Assembly: GCA_008711295.1 (NCBI GenBank)
Contig: VUYV01000069.1
Span: 4,216,381 to 4,280,380 of the forward strand
Source of the DNA: Anarhynchus alexandrinus
Taxonomy: Eukaryota; Chordata; Aves; Charadriiformes; Charadriidae
Length of the DNA: 64,000 nucleotides
Direction: 5' to 3'
Shown here one piece after another: positions 51,591 through 63,185 of this stretch (position 1 is its first letter; each line of letters begins with the position of its first letter). Below the pieces are notes generated by a model. It was not told where the DNA came from, ran no database searches, and was given only the letters and a program-made list of their open reading frames with translations. The translations under genes and the position numbers were made by a program.

Positions 51591-54500
51591 AATTTTGTCT
51601 TTGTATCCTTAGCAAAGTGGGATAATTTGTTATTAATTAATTTATTGCATTATTTAGCCTTTGTAATGCTGTGATCCAAACTTACATTTCCCAAAGTCTT
51701 TACATGTATCTTAGTTACTACCGTCCAACTTCAGACACATTAAGTTGTCCTTTAACTCAGAAATTTCTAAAAGTCACATGAAGGTTTCTGGGACCCAACA
51801 TTTAAAAACTAAACAACACCAAGCTACTATGAAATCAAGGAGGCCCCAAATTCTTAGTGAAATCACCAAAACTTCATGCTTATGTATTAAAAACATATAG
51901 AAAAAGTGCTCTATAATACAAGTATGTGACAAAACTCTTTATTTAACCTTACTTATGGATTTAATAAGTTTTGCAGCACTGATTTTGACCAAGAAATATG
52001 GGACAATAAGCTGGGGCAATTACCTCCATGATATTAAATGTGTTCTTTTTTGACAGGTTTTCTGATAAATGGTACACATTATTTTATAAAAAGATCAAAC
52101 TTATAAATTACCTATTTAATTTCTTTCCTTTGTGTGAATACATACGTGAACTCTACAAAAATACAAGCTTCCTACCTTATGTTTACAAAACTGGCTTCCG
52201 TCCTATTGCATTGTCTATTTAAACATGGCTGGGGAGGCAAAACGCTGTAGGTGCTCTGGGTGGAAACTCCAAGGCCAGCAGTAACAGCTCTACTATAGCT
52301 GATTTGTATCATCAGACGACTCCAGAGGGGTTTTATATTGTGGGTGATTGGCCAGTGAAGGATTTTTGTTATGGAATCTCTTTGCTGGAATGCGTTTGCA
52401 TCAGTAGCTCCTGCATCACCCTGTATTTCATCAGCACACTGGAGTAACAGAAAGAAGAGGGCACTTCAGGGTTGCATTAGGGCAGAGGGCTTTGGCAAAA
52501 CAGAGAGAGGAGTGAAATAAATGAAACTGGTATCTGCTCTGGCCAGTGCTCGTCAATGTAAGATCCCTGGGGATGCGTGTCAGTTGTATGTTAAGGGTTG
52601 TCCCTGTTGAACCTTTTGCACCAGGCAAGATGTCTCTGAGTCTGAAGTGCCAGAAGCCCCATTCAGACATAGAGGGAAAGAAAGGCTGTGAGATTTTTTA
52701 TCTTGTGATGCTAATGGGGTCCTGCCTTTCAAGCATCTCTGATACACTTCGTTAACGAAATTTTCAGAAAAACTTCTGGAGAAACAGTTTGCATACATAA
52801 AGCTCAATCTCTCAATATCTTGTGTTTGCAAACTACGCAAACCAAAAGTTTCCTAACGAATAGCCCTCTTGTAACACGCGCTGCGAGTGTCAACCAGGCT
52901 CTTTAAACAGTCTCAGCAGCCCCACCAGCAGGATGCCCAACCCTACTGAATGATCTTCCAGAGCAAACAGATGTTTTAAGCTACTCAGATTTATTAGGTT
53001 TTGAAAGGCTTATTAGAAGAAGCTAAATAAATGTTAAATTTTTACAATCTAGTATGTAATCATATACAAGTGCATTACAATAAACTTGTCCCCCTCCACA
53101 CCCAATTTCATCATTGGAATGGAAATTATGGTGTTAGCACTTAGGGGAGAGAGTTGCATCTGCATGCACCAAGAGGAAGAGTTCACATAATGGTTTGTAA
53201 GGCATATCAAATTTATTCTGTGAGGTAGATAAAGGTCTTTTAAAGGTCTTACTCCACTTGTGGAATGAATTTCTTATCATGTATAAATTCTGTGTAAAAC
53301 ATTTCTTTTTCCAGGATGTGGTTTGTTTTCTGAGAGGGGAGAGAGAAGCTAAATATTTCCACTCCTGTATAATAGAAAATCCTCCGATTTCAACAAGATC
53401 ACACCCTGAGTGGTTAGTTAATATTGGAAACATAAAAAGGTACACTGTTCTGAAAGATCATTTCATTCCAGCAAAGCTTTTCTAACCAGAAACTGAGCGA
53501 ATAATTTTGCAATAAAAGAATAGCCAAAGAATAATGGCAATTTTTAGAGGAAAGTGAGTGTAATTTTGGGAAGCAAACTTGAAGTAAATATAAAAATGTT
53601 ATAAATCGTATTTTTAAAAAACACTCAGAAGCTGTTTTGTGTTTGCTCATAATCACATTTCCTTTGCTAAAGAATGAAATGTTTTGAATTATATTTCATA
53701 TAAGAAGCTTACGGAACACAGTAAAGGGCACATTTAATTTTTTCCAAGAAAAAGTGAAACAGATAATCTGATAAAACAGCGCCAAACTTCTTCCAAGGAC
53801 AGCTTAGGACATTAGAGTGATTCAGTAATACAAGCCCAAAACACCATGATGTCATGAAGAGGGTTTCCATTGGCTTCAGCTGGCTTCCGGATGGGCCCAC
53901 AGTGATTGATGAAAGTGCTGACAGGGGAGGTTATTTAGCTGGCAGGCTTGCAGCTCTATGCCATCACCCCTCTTCCCAAAGTGAGCTGCATCCCCTGCCT
54001 TTGGGAAGTTCTCCCATGTGTGACCCCTTCTACGTGTGTCCACAAGGACAGGGGGTCTGGAGGGTGCTGAGGAAGCCATTCTCAAGTGGCGGGAATGTGG
54101 TGAGCACCCCCTCTATTCTTAGGAAGGGTCTGGGCATAACAGAAGCAATTGCTAGAAGGCAATGTGTTTATTGTGGTGTCAAATGAAGGCTGATTCCTAT
54201 AGCTCCAGACTTGACTGCTTTAAAGTAATTAAATGAGGCAGTTGCACTTTTCACAACCATTAGGAGACAGATTCTGCTCTTACTTTGGTTTGTGAGAGGA
54301 GTGGTAGTTATTTTCTTCCTGCACGTTCAAGTCCTTCGAGTAGCTGTATATATCATTCTACATTTCCCCTTTTTAAGACAGCAATATCACTGTTCCACAC
54401 TATTAAAAATGCCACATTTTACCTCAGGCCAGCAAGTAGAATAATTCTTGCATATAGTTTTCAACATTTTTAAAATTGCATGCAGATTATTTGGGAGATA

Positions 54501-54649
54501 AGGCCACACAGTTATTGTAATCACTATTATTTTTGTTACTTATTCATATTTATGGTGTTCTTTAGCAAAATGTTCCGGTTCAGTCTTCTCTGGTTAAAGA
54601 GACATAGCCACAAGTTGTTAGATCACTACTATATTTAGGAATGCACCTG
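51591..54649. other. noncoding sequence, no gene recognised
   Basis: Open frames of at most 110 codons without motifs. A possible arm of a palindromic repeat (GACAGATTCTGCTCTTAC) is near 54267-54284. Nothing else is recognisable. Confidence 0.6.
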
Positions 54650-55100
54650 GGTTTGTCATCGACACCGAACTATTAGCAGATGGTGGAGCAATTTGATGAT
54701 GACGTGGCCTTGGCAACTCGGGACTTTATAGCCTTCCAACTGGACTATAACAACATGATCTATCTGGCATGAAAATTCCAGTCTTTAGGAAATTACAGTT
54801 AGTACAGAAAACAGCAATAGACGTTTTCATCAAAGCGGGATGCTTTGTGTGGCAGCCTTGTCCTCTGATTACCATGCTGTTTATCCACTGAGTATCGCAT
54901 AAAGTTAAGATTTCATGCTTATCTGCCAGGCCTAATTTGAGGGCTGTAGATCCTGAAAGAGATTATCTATATTTCAGGATCTCAACCACTTTCACATATT
55001 GCTCTCCCCAGGTATAAGTAAGTGCTGTGTTATGAAAGAAAGCTTTTTTATTTGGTGCAGAGCCATTTTTTTAGTGCTAGTCGAGACCATTTCAGATACT
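54650..55100 (+). mobile_element. decayed L2-like LINE, reverse transcriptase C-terminal fragment
   Basis: Conceptual translation gives FQLDYNNMIYLA (frame ending at a stop, 54772-54774), then KLQLVQKTA, then CPLITMLFIH, a stop, and VSHKVKI. These line up in order with the conserved C-terminal region of L2/CR1-clade reverse transcriptases (SRLDYCNxLYxGLP, KLQLVQNAA, DHITPVLxxLHWLPV, RIxFKI). At least two stops and one or more frameshifts show it is dead. Downstream, TATTTGGTGCAGAGCC and ATTTTTTTAGTG are like the segment after the reverse transcriptase in L2. Plus-strand orientation. Ends are approximate. Confidence 0.72.
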
Positions 55101-57359
55101 TCCAGTGCAGGTGAAAGACAGAGATTTTCAACTTTCACTAATAGACCTACACAGCTTAAATGTGTCTCCCTATGAGTCCTCCAGCATCCCTAAAAATGCG
55201 TAAGAAACCTCTTATGACAGTTCTTAGCAATGCTGCTTTAGGCATTATTGGACGGCTCACAAAAATCTGTAGAGAACTGGGCACAACGGGGCTGTCCTCA
55301 GAGCTCGTTCAAACACCAGAAACAGCGTGGCCACGTTAATTTGTTCTGCCTGGGCTAATCAACCCTGCCGAGACATCCCTGTATTAGCCCGTACGGAGCA
55401 CTGCATTGACATGGGTCCTGGACCCCTCTTTGTGCGCAGCAGGTCGTTCGGAGCCAGACTGGATTTCTCTCCCTTCCACTGCCTTATGCGATGCTGACAT
55501 ACCCAGTGGTGCCTCCGCAGCAGTTTAGTAAGTGGAATTGCCTCAGTGTGACTTCCCCCTCGTTCTTACCATATCCATTCAAGGTAAAAAGAAATCATAT
55601 GCACACTTCATGTCAACAAATTAAAACAACAAACACCCAAATGGATCACTTATCCCTAGTAAACCGGCACACTCAAAATCACCTAAACATGGCAAATTAG
55701 TAACTGTTACATTTGATTGGGATGCAAGCTTTCCATTTCTTGAAATATTTCACAGCTCCTCAATAATTTTCTGTTCTAGAACAGAGTGTATAGGGGCTGT
55801 TATGAACAAAAATACTTTAATGTTCTAGGAAATAAATATGTGAAAAACTGTGTAGCTCATATGAAAAGGTTTTAGTTCACTGTTGATCTTTTGTATATTT
55901 GTGGTTACAATGATGTAGGAAGTTATGACAAGAGGAAAAGTCAAAATTGTTCACAAAACCTTGAAATCAGTTGTGCATAATTGAAATATATTGTATGTAT
56001 TGTTGAAACATCTCTATGCTTCTTTGAAGCAGTTCCTACATAAGAACATTGCAGTTTCCCCTTGGAAAAGGACTCTATCAAAAAATTCTCATCTTGGTCT
56101 AGCAACAAGTTTCCACTGCTTCTTTTTCAAAACAAGTACATAGTGTACACTTGCACTGTGAGTGGTCTGACCGGATGATAGACTCCCCTCCTGTGTAATT
56201 TTAACAAAGTCTGTTTACTAGACTGATTAAATTATAACCTTTTCCAGGTTTTTTTTTCTTCTCAATCCTCACTTGGAACTACAGTTCCTCATTGGAACTG
56301 CCAAAGTAGGCAGTGAAACTAACTTATGGCTTCCTTTGTTCTTGAGTCTTGCCTTTTCCCTCAGCTGTGAATTTTTCCTGTCTTCATGGGAAATTTAAAG
56401 TTGTGGTTATTTTTTTTTTTATTATGTCTTAGGTTAGATTTATAAGAATGTCCAGAATTTCCCATAATTCCCTAGAAATCATATCCTTTTTTGCCTAATT
56501 TCCTCTGCCTTTTCCATTTTTTTATCAACATGACATTAGTCTGATTTCTGTAGTTATTGCTAGAATCTTGCTCTTGACTTGGCACGATTCGGAAAAATTG
56601 CTTCACCATTATTCTTTTGATCTGATGGAGTTTTTTAAACCAGAATTGAATGTATGGAAGACTGCTGGTAAGCTCATCTTCCACTTACAGAGTAGTTTTG
56701 TGTGATTCTCTTTCAGTAACCGTGCTAGAAGACCAGTTTAGGAAGCCCTTAACCCCTCACTCGTGATGTGGTGAACTGGATGGGGAACAGATGACCCAAG
56801 ATAAAAATAACCTAGCAAAAAGGAAAAAAGGTGTGTGAAGTTTTTTCTTGTTTGCTTTTTTGTTTGCTTGTTTGGTTTTTTTAATGTAGATCACTTTTGT
56901 GATACATTCCAACAATTGTTTTCTCTTTCCTTGCTCACTCTCTCAAGGCAGTCCTTGCTGCCCAGCTTGACTTGATACGCCCTGACCCATCTCATCACAT
57001 ATGATCACTAGTGCCAGAGCCCAGTTGGGACATAGGGGATGTGACGTTCAGTTTCCTTGTGTCAAATGAGGAGTTTGGTACTTAATTCTGGGATGCATGA
57101 TATACTGCACATCCAGTTAGGGTAGAGGAGGTGTGGGTGTGGGGGAACGAACAGGAAATATTAATTTGCTACCTAATACGAAATATCAAACAAGGGGCTG
57201 CTCAAGATGGTGCCTTTGTCCACGAATAAAGAGTTTCTGTATGGCTGAGATTCACATGCCAGATGTGCACATTGTAATTTTGTAACCAGGTCAGCCCTTC
57301 AGTTATAAGTGACAGACATGTTCAATTATTTGGAAAAATAAATAGTCTTTTGTACAATA
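55101..57359. other. noncoding sequence, no gene recognised
   Basis: It is locally CpG-richer at 55290-55450 but far from an island. The rest is AT-rich. Open frames are at most 70 codons. No clear transposon. Confidence 0.6.
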
Positions 57360-57422
57360 GCCTGGTTGTTAGAGCAGCCATCTAAGAGGTGGGTAACCTG
57401 AGATGCATTCTCTGATTCAAGG
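57360..57422 (+). repeat. possible tRNA-derived SINE-like or palindromic repeat fragment
   Basis: GCCTGGTTGTTAGAGCAGCC followed by CTAAGAGGTGGGTAACCTGAG and CTCTGATTCAAGG resembles a tRNA-like head (A-box-like TGGTTGTTAGAGC) found in old amniote repeats. The B box is decayed, and no cloverleaf that would suit a working tRNA can be drawn. Confidence 0.35.
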
Positions 57423-58204
57423 CAACTAAACCCACAACTCCTGCAAACCATAGTATAAACTTTTGATAAGATTCTTCAACCCAAATGGCCTAAAAGGTGG
57501 GACAGTTACCAGCTGTTATGGTCCATCTGAGGATGGCAGTGCTCTTGAAACTAGCAGAATTCCTCATACTTAATGACTGCTTCTTGTGTGGATACGTGCA
57601 GCCTCTCAGATCCGATACCAGTTAGGTGGACGGGTTTTGGAGGTCATTCTCTTAATTGCCTGAATTTCCTCAAATTGTGGTTTTGAGCATCTAAGTGCTA
57701 TTTTGGAGCTCATCCGGCTTCATCACTAGAAATCCAGGTTTTACCACTAGGCAAAATTACATAATTCTTTTGGTGCTTCCTAATATGCTTCTTTTTAATG
57801 GCCTGGGCTTCTATATAATTTTGGAGAGTCCTGATAGTAGCCCCTAAGCGTAGAGCATAATCACATAGATATTCATCTGTTGAACTTCCATACTAGATTT
57901 CGCTATCAATAAAGAAGCATTTACTCAGCTTGCTTGTCTGCTTTCAGTATATCCACTACTCATGGCACTCAGATAATGAAAACCTGCATTGTTATGCTAT
58001 TTTGTTTTATGTCAAGTGATTTGGGGCAGCTACTCCATAACTGCCTATTGAACCATTTCATTTGAACTTATGTAAGTCAGAAAGTCTATGTACAATCTGC
58101 AGCTATCATTGCCAGTTCTGAAAGACCAATTTTTTTTTTTAAATGTCCAAACATTTGGGCACTAAGTGTTTTGCGGTGAGTTCTACAGAGTGTAGAGCTC
58201 ACGG
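57423..58204. other. noncoding sequence, nothing firmly recognised
   Basis: Parts (57590-57730, 57805-57870) have an old-repeat feel, but I could not match them to a family with confidence. Confidence 0.5.
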
Positions 58205-59250
58205 GGAACGGTTTGATCACACAGGCCGATCTCCTGTTTAAAAAAGGCTGACGTACTTTTCTGAAATAAAACCTGTTTGAAATAGAGCAAATCCTTAAAA
58301 AAATGCAACATTATTGAAAAACTCGTCAAAGAATCCTTAGAAGTATTTGGTACATTGTTCTAGTGGCTCATTACCACCGCTGTCAAAAAAATGTACCTAA
58401 TTTTTAGCCTAAATTTATCAAGCTTCAATTTCCAGCTATTGGATCTTATTACACTTTTGTTAGCTCAGTTGAAGAGCCACCTTATTATGAAATTTCTGTT
58501 TCCCATGTAGGTATTTAAGGACTGTGATTAAGTTATCTCTTGATAAATTAAGTAGACCAAGTCTTGAATCTTGCACTGGAAGATACATTTTTCAATCTCA
58601 TTTTCCAGGCTTTTCCCTAAAACCTCTATAACTTTTCAATGGATTTACCTAATTTTAGAAAGTTGAACTGGACAAATATTTAAATAGTTGTGATATGTTA
58701 AGAAAAAAGAACTTCTTTTCTCCTGCTTCTTAAGTTACAACATATGTAAATGAGGATTTTATTAACCCTGTAAAAGAAAATATAGCAACCTGAGAGCTCC
58801 AGGATGCAGATCCAGTATGAGGCAAATCTTCATAGTCATTTTTTTATTTTGGAGAGGTTGCTCATTCTCTAAGTTTGATCTGCATTTTTCTCATGTGTAT
58901 GACTTCCTGTTTAGCCATTTCCAAACATACTTTTATTTATCTGAGCAATTAAGCAATGTAGTTTTTTATTTTGTAACAGTGACCTACCCTATGCAATTTT
59001 TACCATTCATTAGGGCTTGGTATTATTACTTCTTGACATCTAGGCCTTTTCTTGTAACTTTAGAAAGTCTCAGGACATTGTGTAGATAAGTCAAATCTCT
59101 TATTCAAACCTGCATCTATCGAAATTATTAGTGTTCTCAACCAAACTTATAAAGACATCAAATCAGTTTGCCAAGAACCGTTTTCCACAGATGGTTGTTG
59201 ATCAGCATTTGCTGCACTTTAATATGGTTTAATTTTATTGCACTACTTCC
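58205..59250 (-). mobile_element. ancient CR1 LINE fragment (reverse transcriptase 3' half)
   Basis: Read on the plus strand this is an antisense copy of the old CR1 type common to birds, crocodiles and turtles. Recognisable words in order are GATCTCCTGT, GGTACATTGTTC, TCAAGCTTCAATTTCCAGC, TTGGATCTTATTACAC, CCATGTAGGTATTTAAGGAC, TGTGATTAAGTTATCTCTTG, GAACTGGACA, AACAGTGACCTA, CAACCAAACTT, ATCAAATCAGTTTG and TTTTCCACAGATGG. In the element's own direction this covers the middle to the C-terminal end of the reverse transcriptase frame and part of the 3' end. Frames are destroyed by stops and indels. It is much more diverged than the CR1 at 31.9 kb. Confidence 0.88.
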
Positions 59251-59680
59251 ATGTTTGCTGTTCAATGAATTAGTACAATGTGGAGACTCTTCCTCTGCCT
59301 CCTGAGAATGGGTTGCCTCTTATAGGCAGTTCGATGTACAGCAAAAGCCAGTTTACTGATTTATAAGTTTCTTGTAATCTATTAGGTTTTTTTACCTGTG
59401 TTTTACCCAGTCACAGGAAAGCCCCAGTGTCAGTGAACAATGGGTAGAAAGGGCTTCCCAGCTCTGTGGCTTCAGCAATGGCACGTGATACGGGCAGTCA
59501 CTCCACACCTACTAGTGCTAATGGGATGATGTACTCCTGATAGTTAGGCCTGTTGGTGACTGCTGTTATGTCTCACCTCAGCAGAATGTGTACCAAACTT
59601 GTGTACCTCCCTCTGACAGACTTTTCCATTCTCTGTGTTGGTCAGCAGCCTTGAACTGAATCTCTCTCTTTTCCTCTCAG
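59251..59680. other. noncoding sequence ending in a strong splice-acceptor-like run
   Basis: Nothing recognised until TCTCTCTCTTTTCCTCTCAG at 59661-59680, a nearly ideal pyrimidine tract plus AG. Confidence 0.5.
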
Positions 59681-59851
59681 AAGTTCAATTGCAAAAGACC
59701 TTCTATGAAACCCTCAGCCAATTACTGCAGAACATGTCATCTTGCTTCTTGTATCCCAGATGAAACAGGGAAAGTTGTGGACATCCTGGAATTAAAAAAC
59801 CTGCTCTCTAGGCTGGTTTTTAAGCTCACTCTAATGCCTCCTACCATGTAG
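59681..59851 (+). other. candidate exon-like open frame (weak)
   Basis: Immediately after the acceptor-like run, a frame starting AAG is open for 56 codons to TAG at 59849-59851. The peptide has four Cys in its first 24 residues (NYCRTCHLASC) followed by an amphipathic-looking VVDILELKNLLSRLVFKL segment. No family is recognised, and no close polyadenylation signal is seen. It could be a terminal exon of an unrecognised gene or lncRNA, or chance. Confidence 0.2.
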
Positions 59852-61033
59852 ACAGCTTCTGCGAGACTGAAGGAAGATTGCAGATCAGTGCCTTTTCTTT
59901 CCTACAAACTTCTCCTCCTCTGATTTTGGCTGAACATTTCACCTTTCTGGGCATTTTTTGGGCTTGCTCTACAGCCATCCAATGGTGGTCTTGATCACAA
60001 AGAAAGTGAAGTGTATAGTTCAGGTAACTTCCATTTTCTCTGAAATATCTCGGCTTTTTTTTTTTCCACTCAGTGCATAGAATGAGCTCTTTTCCTCATG
60101 GGTTTTTAGAGCCAAATCTTCCAACTAAAGACTGTACCTGGCACAAACCATCCCTGCACTTTTTATATCCTCATGGTCTGGTTTATCAACTCACTAGAAA
60201 GAATTCTGTTTCAGTGAGTGATTCTCATTTGATCATGGATCTTATTCTGTCCCATCTCAGGCTATTTTCTGAAGGCATATTTGCCATGGACTGAGGAATA
60301 TTAGACTGTGGCATGACATAAAAATAGAGATTGAATGGTATTACAGAACATTACTTCTTGTGTAGATTATTACAGAAAGGTGTAGAGATTTAGTTGAAGG
60401 ACTCCTATTAGTAGCAGTAAAAGCCTCATGGCTAAATGCTTGTGCAAGGATTAGGAATTTTGCAGATTTTTATACTTTATTGAAGGGGCTGTTATGCAGT
60501 ATTACACAGCAAAGCCCTCTTTTTCTACAGAGTAGACATAACACAGGCAGCATTAGAGGAAATTGCTTCCCTTTTTCCCAACATAGAGCATCCATGATGT
60601 TCTGCAGTGACCAGGAGAGAGAGGAGACAGGAGAAGGTGTTCAGCTCTTACCGTTCAAGGCCAGGTAAAATGCGAGAGAAGATAAACATGGAGAAGATTC
60701 CTCTGGCAGGTCCCTTCCTCTCTCTTTTCTTCAGCAGTGTTATGAAGGGAGCACTATGAAAACTGAGCAGAATGAACGTAAAGGTAATCAGGTTCTTCCA
60801 TTTTTCAGAGGAAAAGGCAGGTGCTTTGTAGTCTCAAAAGTGAGATCCTACCCCCACAAGAGGTCTGGGACTCATGGGAGCTGGTGCAAAAGAAAGGTCC
60901 TGAGATGTCACTCCATTCAGCTAAAAGAATTTTTAGTAAAGAATGGAAGCAAAGGCTCCATGTAAATCTCCACATTCAGCTCAGACATTGCTTCAGAGAC
61001 CACAGTTGAAGGGGACAAGGAGGGGCTGGGCAC
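59852..61033. other. noncoding sequence, no gene recognised
   Basis: Open frames of at most 73 codons without motifs. A T12-type run lies near 60055-60065. No repeat recognised. Confidence 0.6.
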
Positions 61034-61134
61034 AGAGTGAGAGAGAAGCTGGTCATCCTCTGTTCGTGACAGGGTATTTCAGAGAGTGAGAGAGAAGCTG
61101 GTCATCCTCTGTTCGTGACAGGGTATTTCAGAGA
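61034..61134 (+). repeat. 49-bp perfect tandem duplication (two copies)
   Basis: A unit beginning AGAGTGAGAGAGAAGCTGG and ending GGGTATTTCAG runs from 61034 to 61082 and repeats from 61083 to 61131 with no difference that I can see. The match continues three bases into the flank. The identity implies a recent duplication, a length-variable locus or an assembly artefact. Confidence 0.95.
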
Positions 61135-62879
61135 AGTGATTTCGGTGAAGGAGAAGCTCAAGATCCTGTGAACTGTGAAAGAAGGATGGGAAAATCTGTG
61201 TCTTGGCAAAAGAAGCAGAAAGGCAGATCAGTGGGCTTGGTGAAGTGATGGATGTGGCATTGGAAGCAACGCAAAAGAATCACACTCATTTCCAGGTAGC
61301 ACAGAGGGCAGTGAAGGGAACTGAGCCAAGGCCTGTCGGTGTGTGTAGTGAAGATGGGTTCAGCGTGAATGGAAGGTTCCCACAGAGGAGATACGGAATT
61401 GAGTTTAATTAGGAAAGCACACATGAACAGTACGTAGGTAAGGAGAAGGTATAACAGTAAACCTCCTCATCTGTTTTGCACTTACCAGTCCTTTGATACT
61501 TTCACTGGGACAAACAGCAGTGGTGACTAGTCGCAGCAAAGGTGTCCAAAAGGGTACAAATTAGAACCAAACCAAAACAAAAATTTAACAATTCATACCA
61601 CAATTCAATCTTAAAGAGATATTGTTTTGTTTTGTGATTATGCAAAGGATTCACACTGAAAGCCAGAATAAATATGCCAACATCTATTGCAGAAGAAATA
61701 CATAAAAATTACCTTTGAGCAATAAGTGCTTTATTTAAATTATATTTACAGGGTATTACTGGGCCTCAGTTCTGAGGCTTTATAATTTAATTAAATACGA
61801 AATTATTTTAATGTTATTTCCCAAATTTGAGGAAAGTATTGGAGAAATTTATCAGAAACCAGAAAACTAAAAAGCAATGAAGACTCAAACATAAAAAGAG
61901 AAATTAAAATACCATATGAAATCTCATTTTGTCTGATACTGATTCCATTCATTTACAAAGGATGAAGTTTAAGGTGTTGCCAATAAAATGAGCATTTTAA
62001 AAGGCTGTAAAATAACGTAGCATTTCAAAACAGTAGCAGATTACTAAGTTTCAAAAACTCACTGGGTACACTTAAAAAATACTACATCTTTTTCTTATGT
62101 TTCTCCACAAAAAAAGGCTGCTGCTCATATGTCAACAGAAATACTGAAGAGTAACTCAAGCTTTTAGTCTGTATCTCTGATAACATCTCACTTTGCTTGC
62201 AAGAGTAGGTGCAGCAGTACTCTGCAGTATAAGGAGCAGTAGTTTACTTCAACAAATACTATATGATTACATGAGGTGTTAAAATACAGAAATCACTACC
62301 AACTGTGTTGGTATAATGCACCATAATGCATTATTCTCTGATTTTTGAACTTTGGACTTTGAAATAGCTTGAAACTTTTTTTTTTTTTTAATATAAACTT
62401 TCTGCTGAAGTCAACTGCAAGGGTGAAACGCTATTACAGTTTTTGTGAACATAAACCATGCTTGAAAACATGTATATTTTAATTTGAAGTCCAAATTCTG
62501 TGGATTTCCCTTACTCGGGTTGTGCCAGCCCATCAAACCAACTAAAGTAACTAGAATTTGGCCATACATTTGGCCTTACACAAAACTGAAAGGCATACCA
62601 CAAAGGAGTGTGGTTTTAAGTCTGCACAGTTATGCCACATTCTCACCTTTATGAGGCATGGCTTGCAGCCATGCAGAATAAAGAATGCGTGGAGACCAGG
62701 AACCCATGGAAAAATACTTCTAAACCCACAGATCTGGGGCCAGTTGAGCATAAACATTGACATTTTAATCTGAAACATTTTACTGAAGCAGACTTCAAGT
62801 ACAGTGAATAACATAATGACTGAAAGGTTCTGTATGATGCCAAATGCTGTTGTTTTCAACAGCAATGACAAAATAAAAA
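61135..62879. other. noncoding sequence, no gene recognised
   Basis: AT-rich from 61550 on. It includes a T13 run near 62379 and a small hairpin GCATGGCT/AGCCATGC at 62656-62674. A 151-codon minus-strand open frame (62551-63006) spans the right end and shows no family signature. Confidence 0.6.
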
Positions 62880-63185
62880 GGCGGTTACCTTCTTCCCTCC
62901 CTCCTTTCTTTTTGCACTTTTTCAGTTGTTTCCTCCTTTTTCTCACTTTTTTCATTTTGACAGTGAAAAAGCAGAGAAAAGGTCGAAACAGCAAAATAAA
63001 TCGCATCTGTAAGAAGCACTTTTGATGGGCTCAGAACAGTGAATCTCATTGCGCCACTGTTTCTGCAAACTCCTCGGATCTGTCTGCTTATGACAATGCC
63101 ATTGAAATTACCTGGAATCTGCAGAGGAGCTGAAAGTGCATTAATCAGTAATAATACCGATATTGGCATCTTGCTTTGCCACAGG
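62880..63185. other. candidate conserved noncoding/enhancer block
   Basis: A pyrimidine-rich start (62895-62955) is followed by CATTGAAATTACCTGG and GCATTAATCAGTAATAAT, dense in TAAT cores with an ACCTGG E-box-like word. No repeat signature or convincing frame. Conservation could not be tested. Confidence 0.28.

Noticed and set aside
62551..63006. 151-codon minus-strand open frame
   Set aside because: Its Lys/Arg-rich N-terminal part comes from a polypyrimidine tract on the plus strand, and the remainder matches nothing I know.
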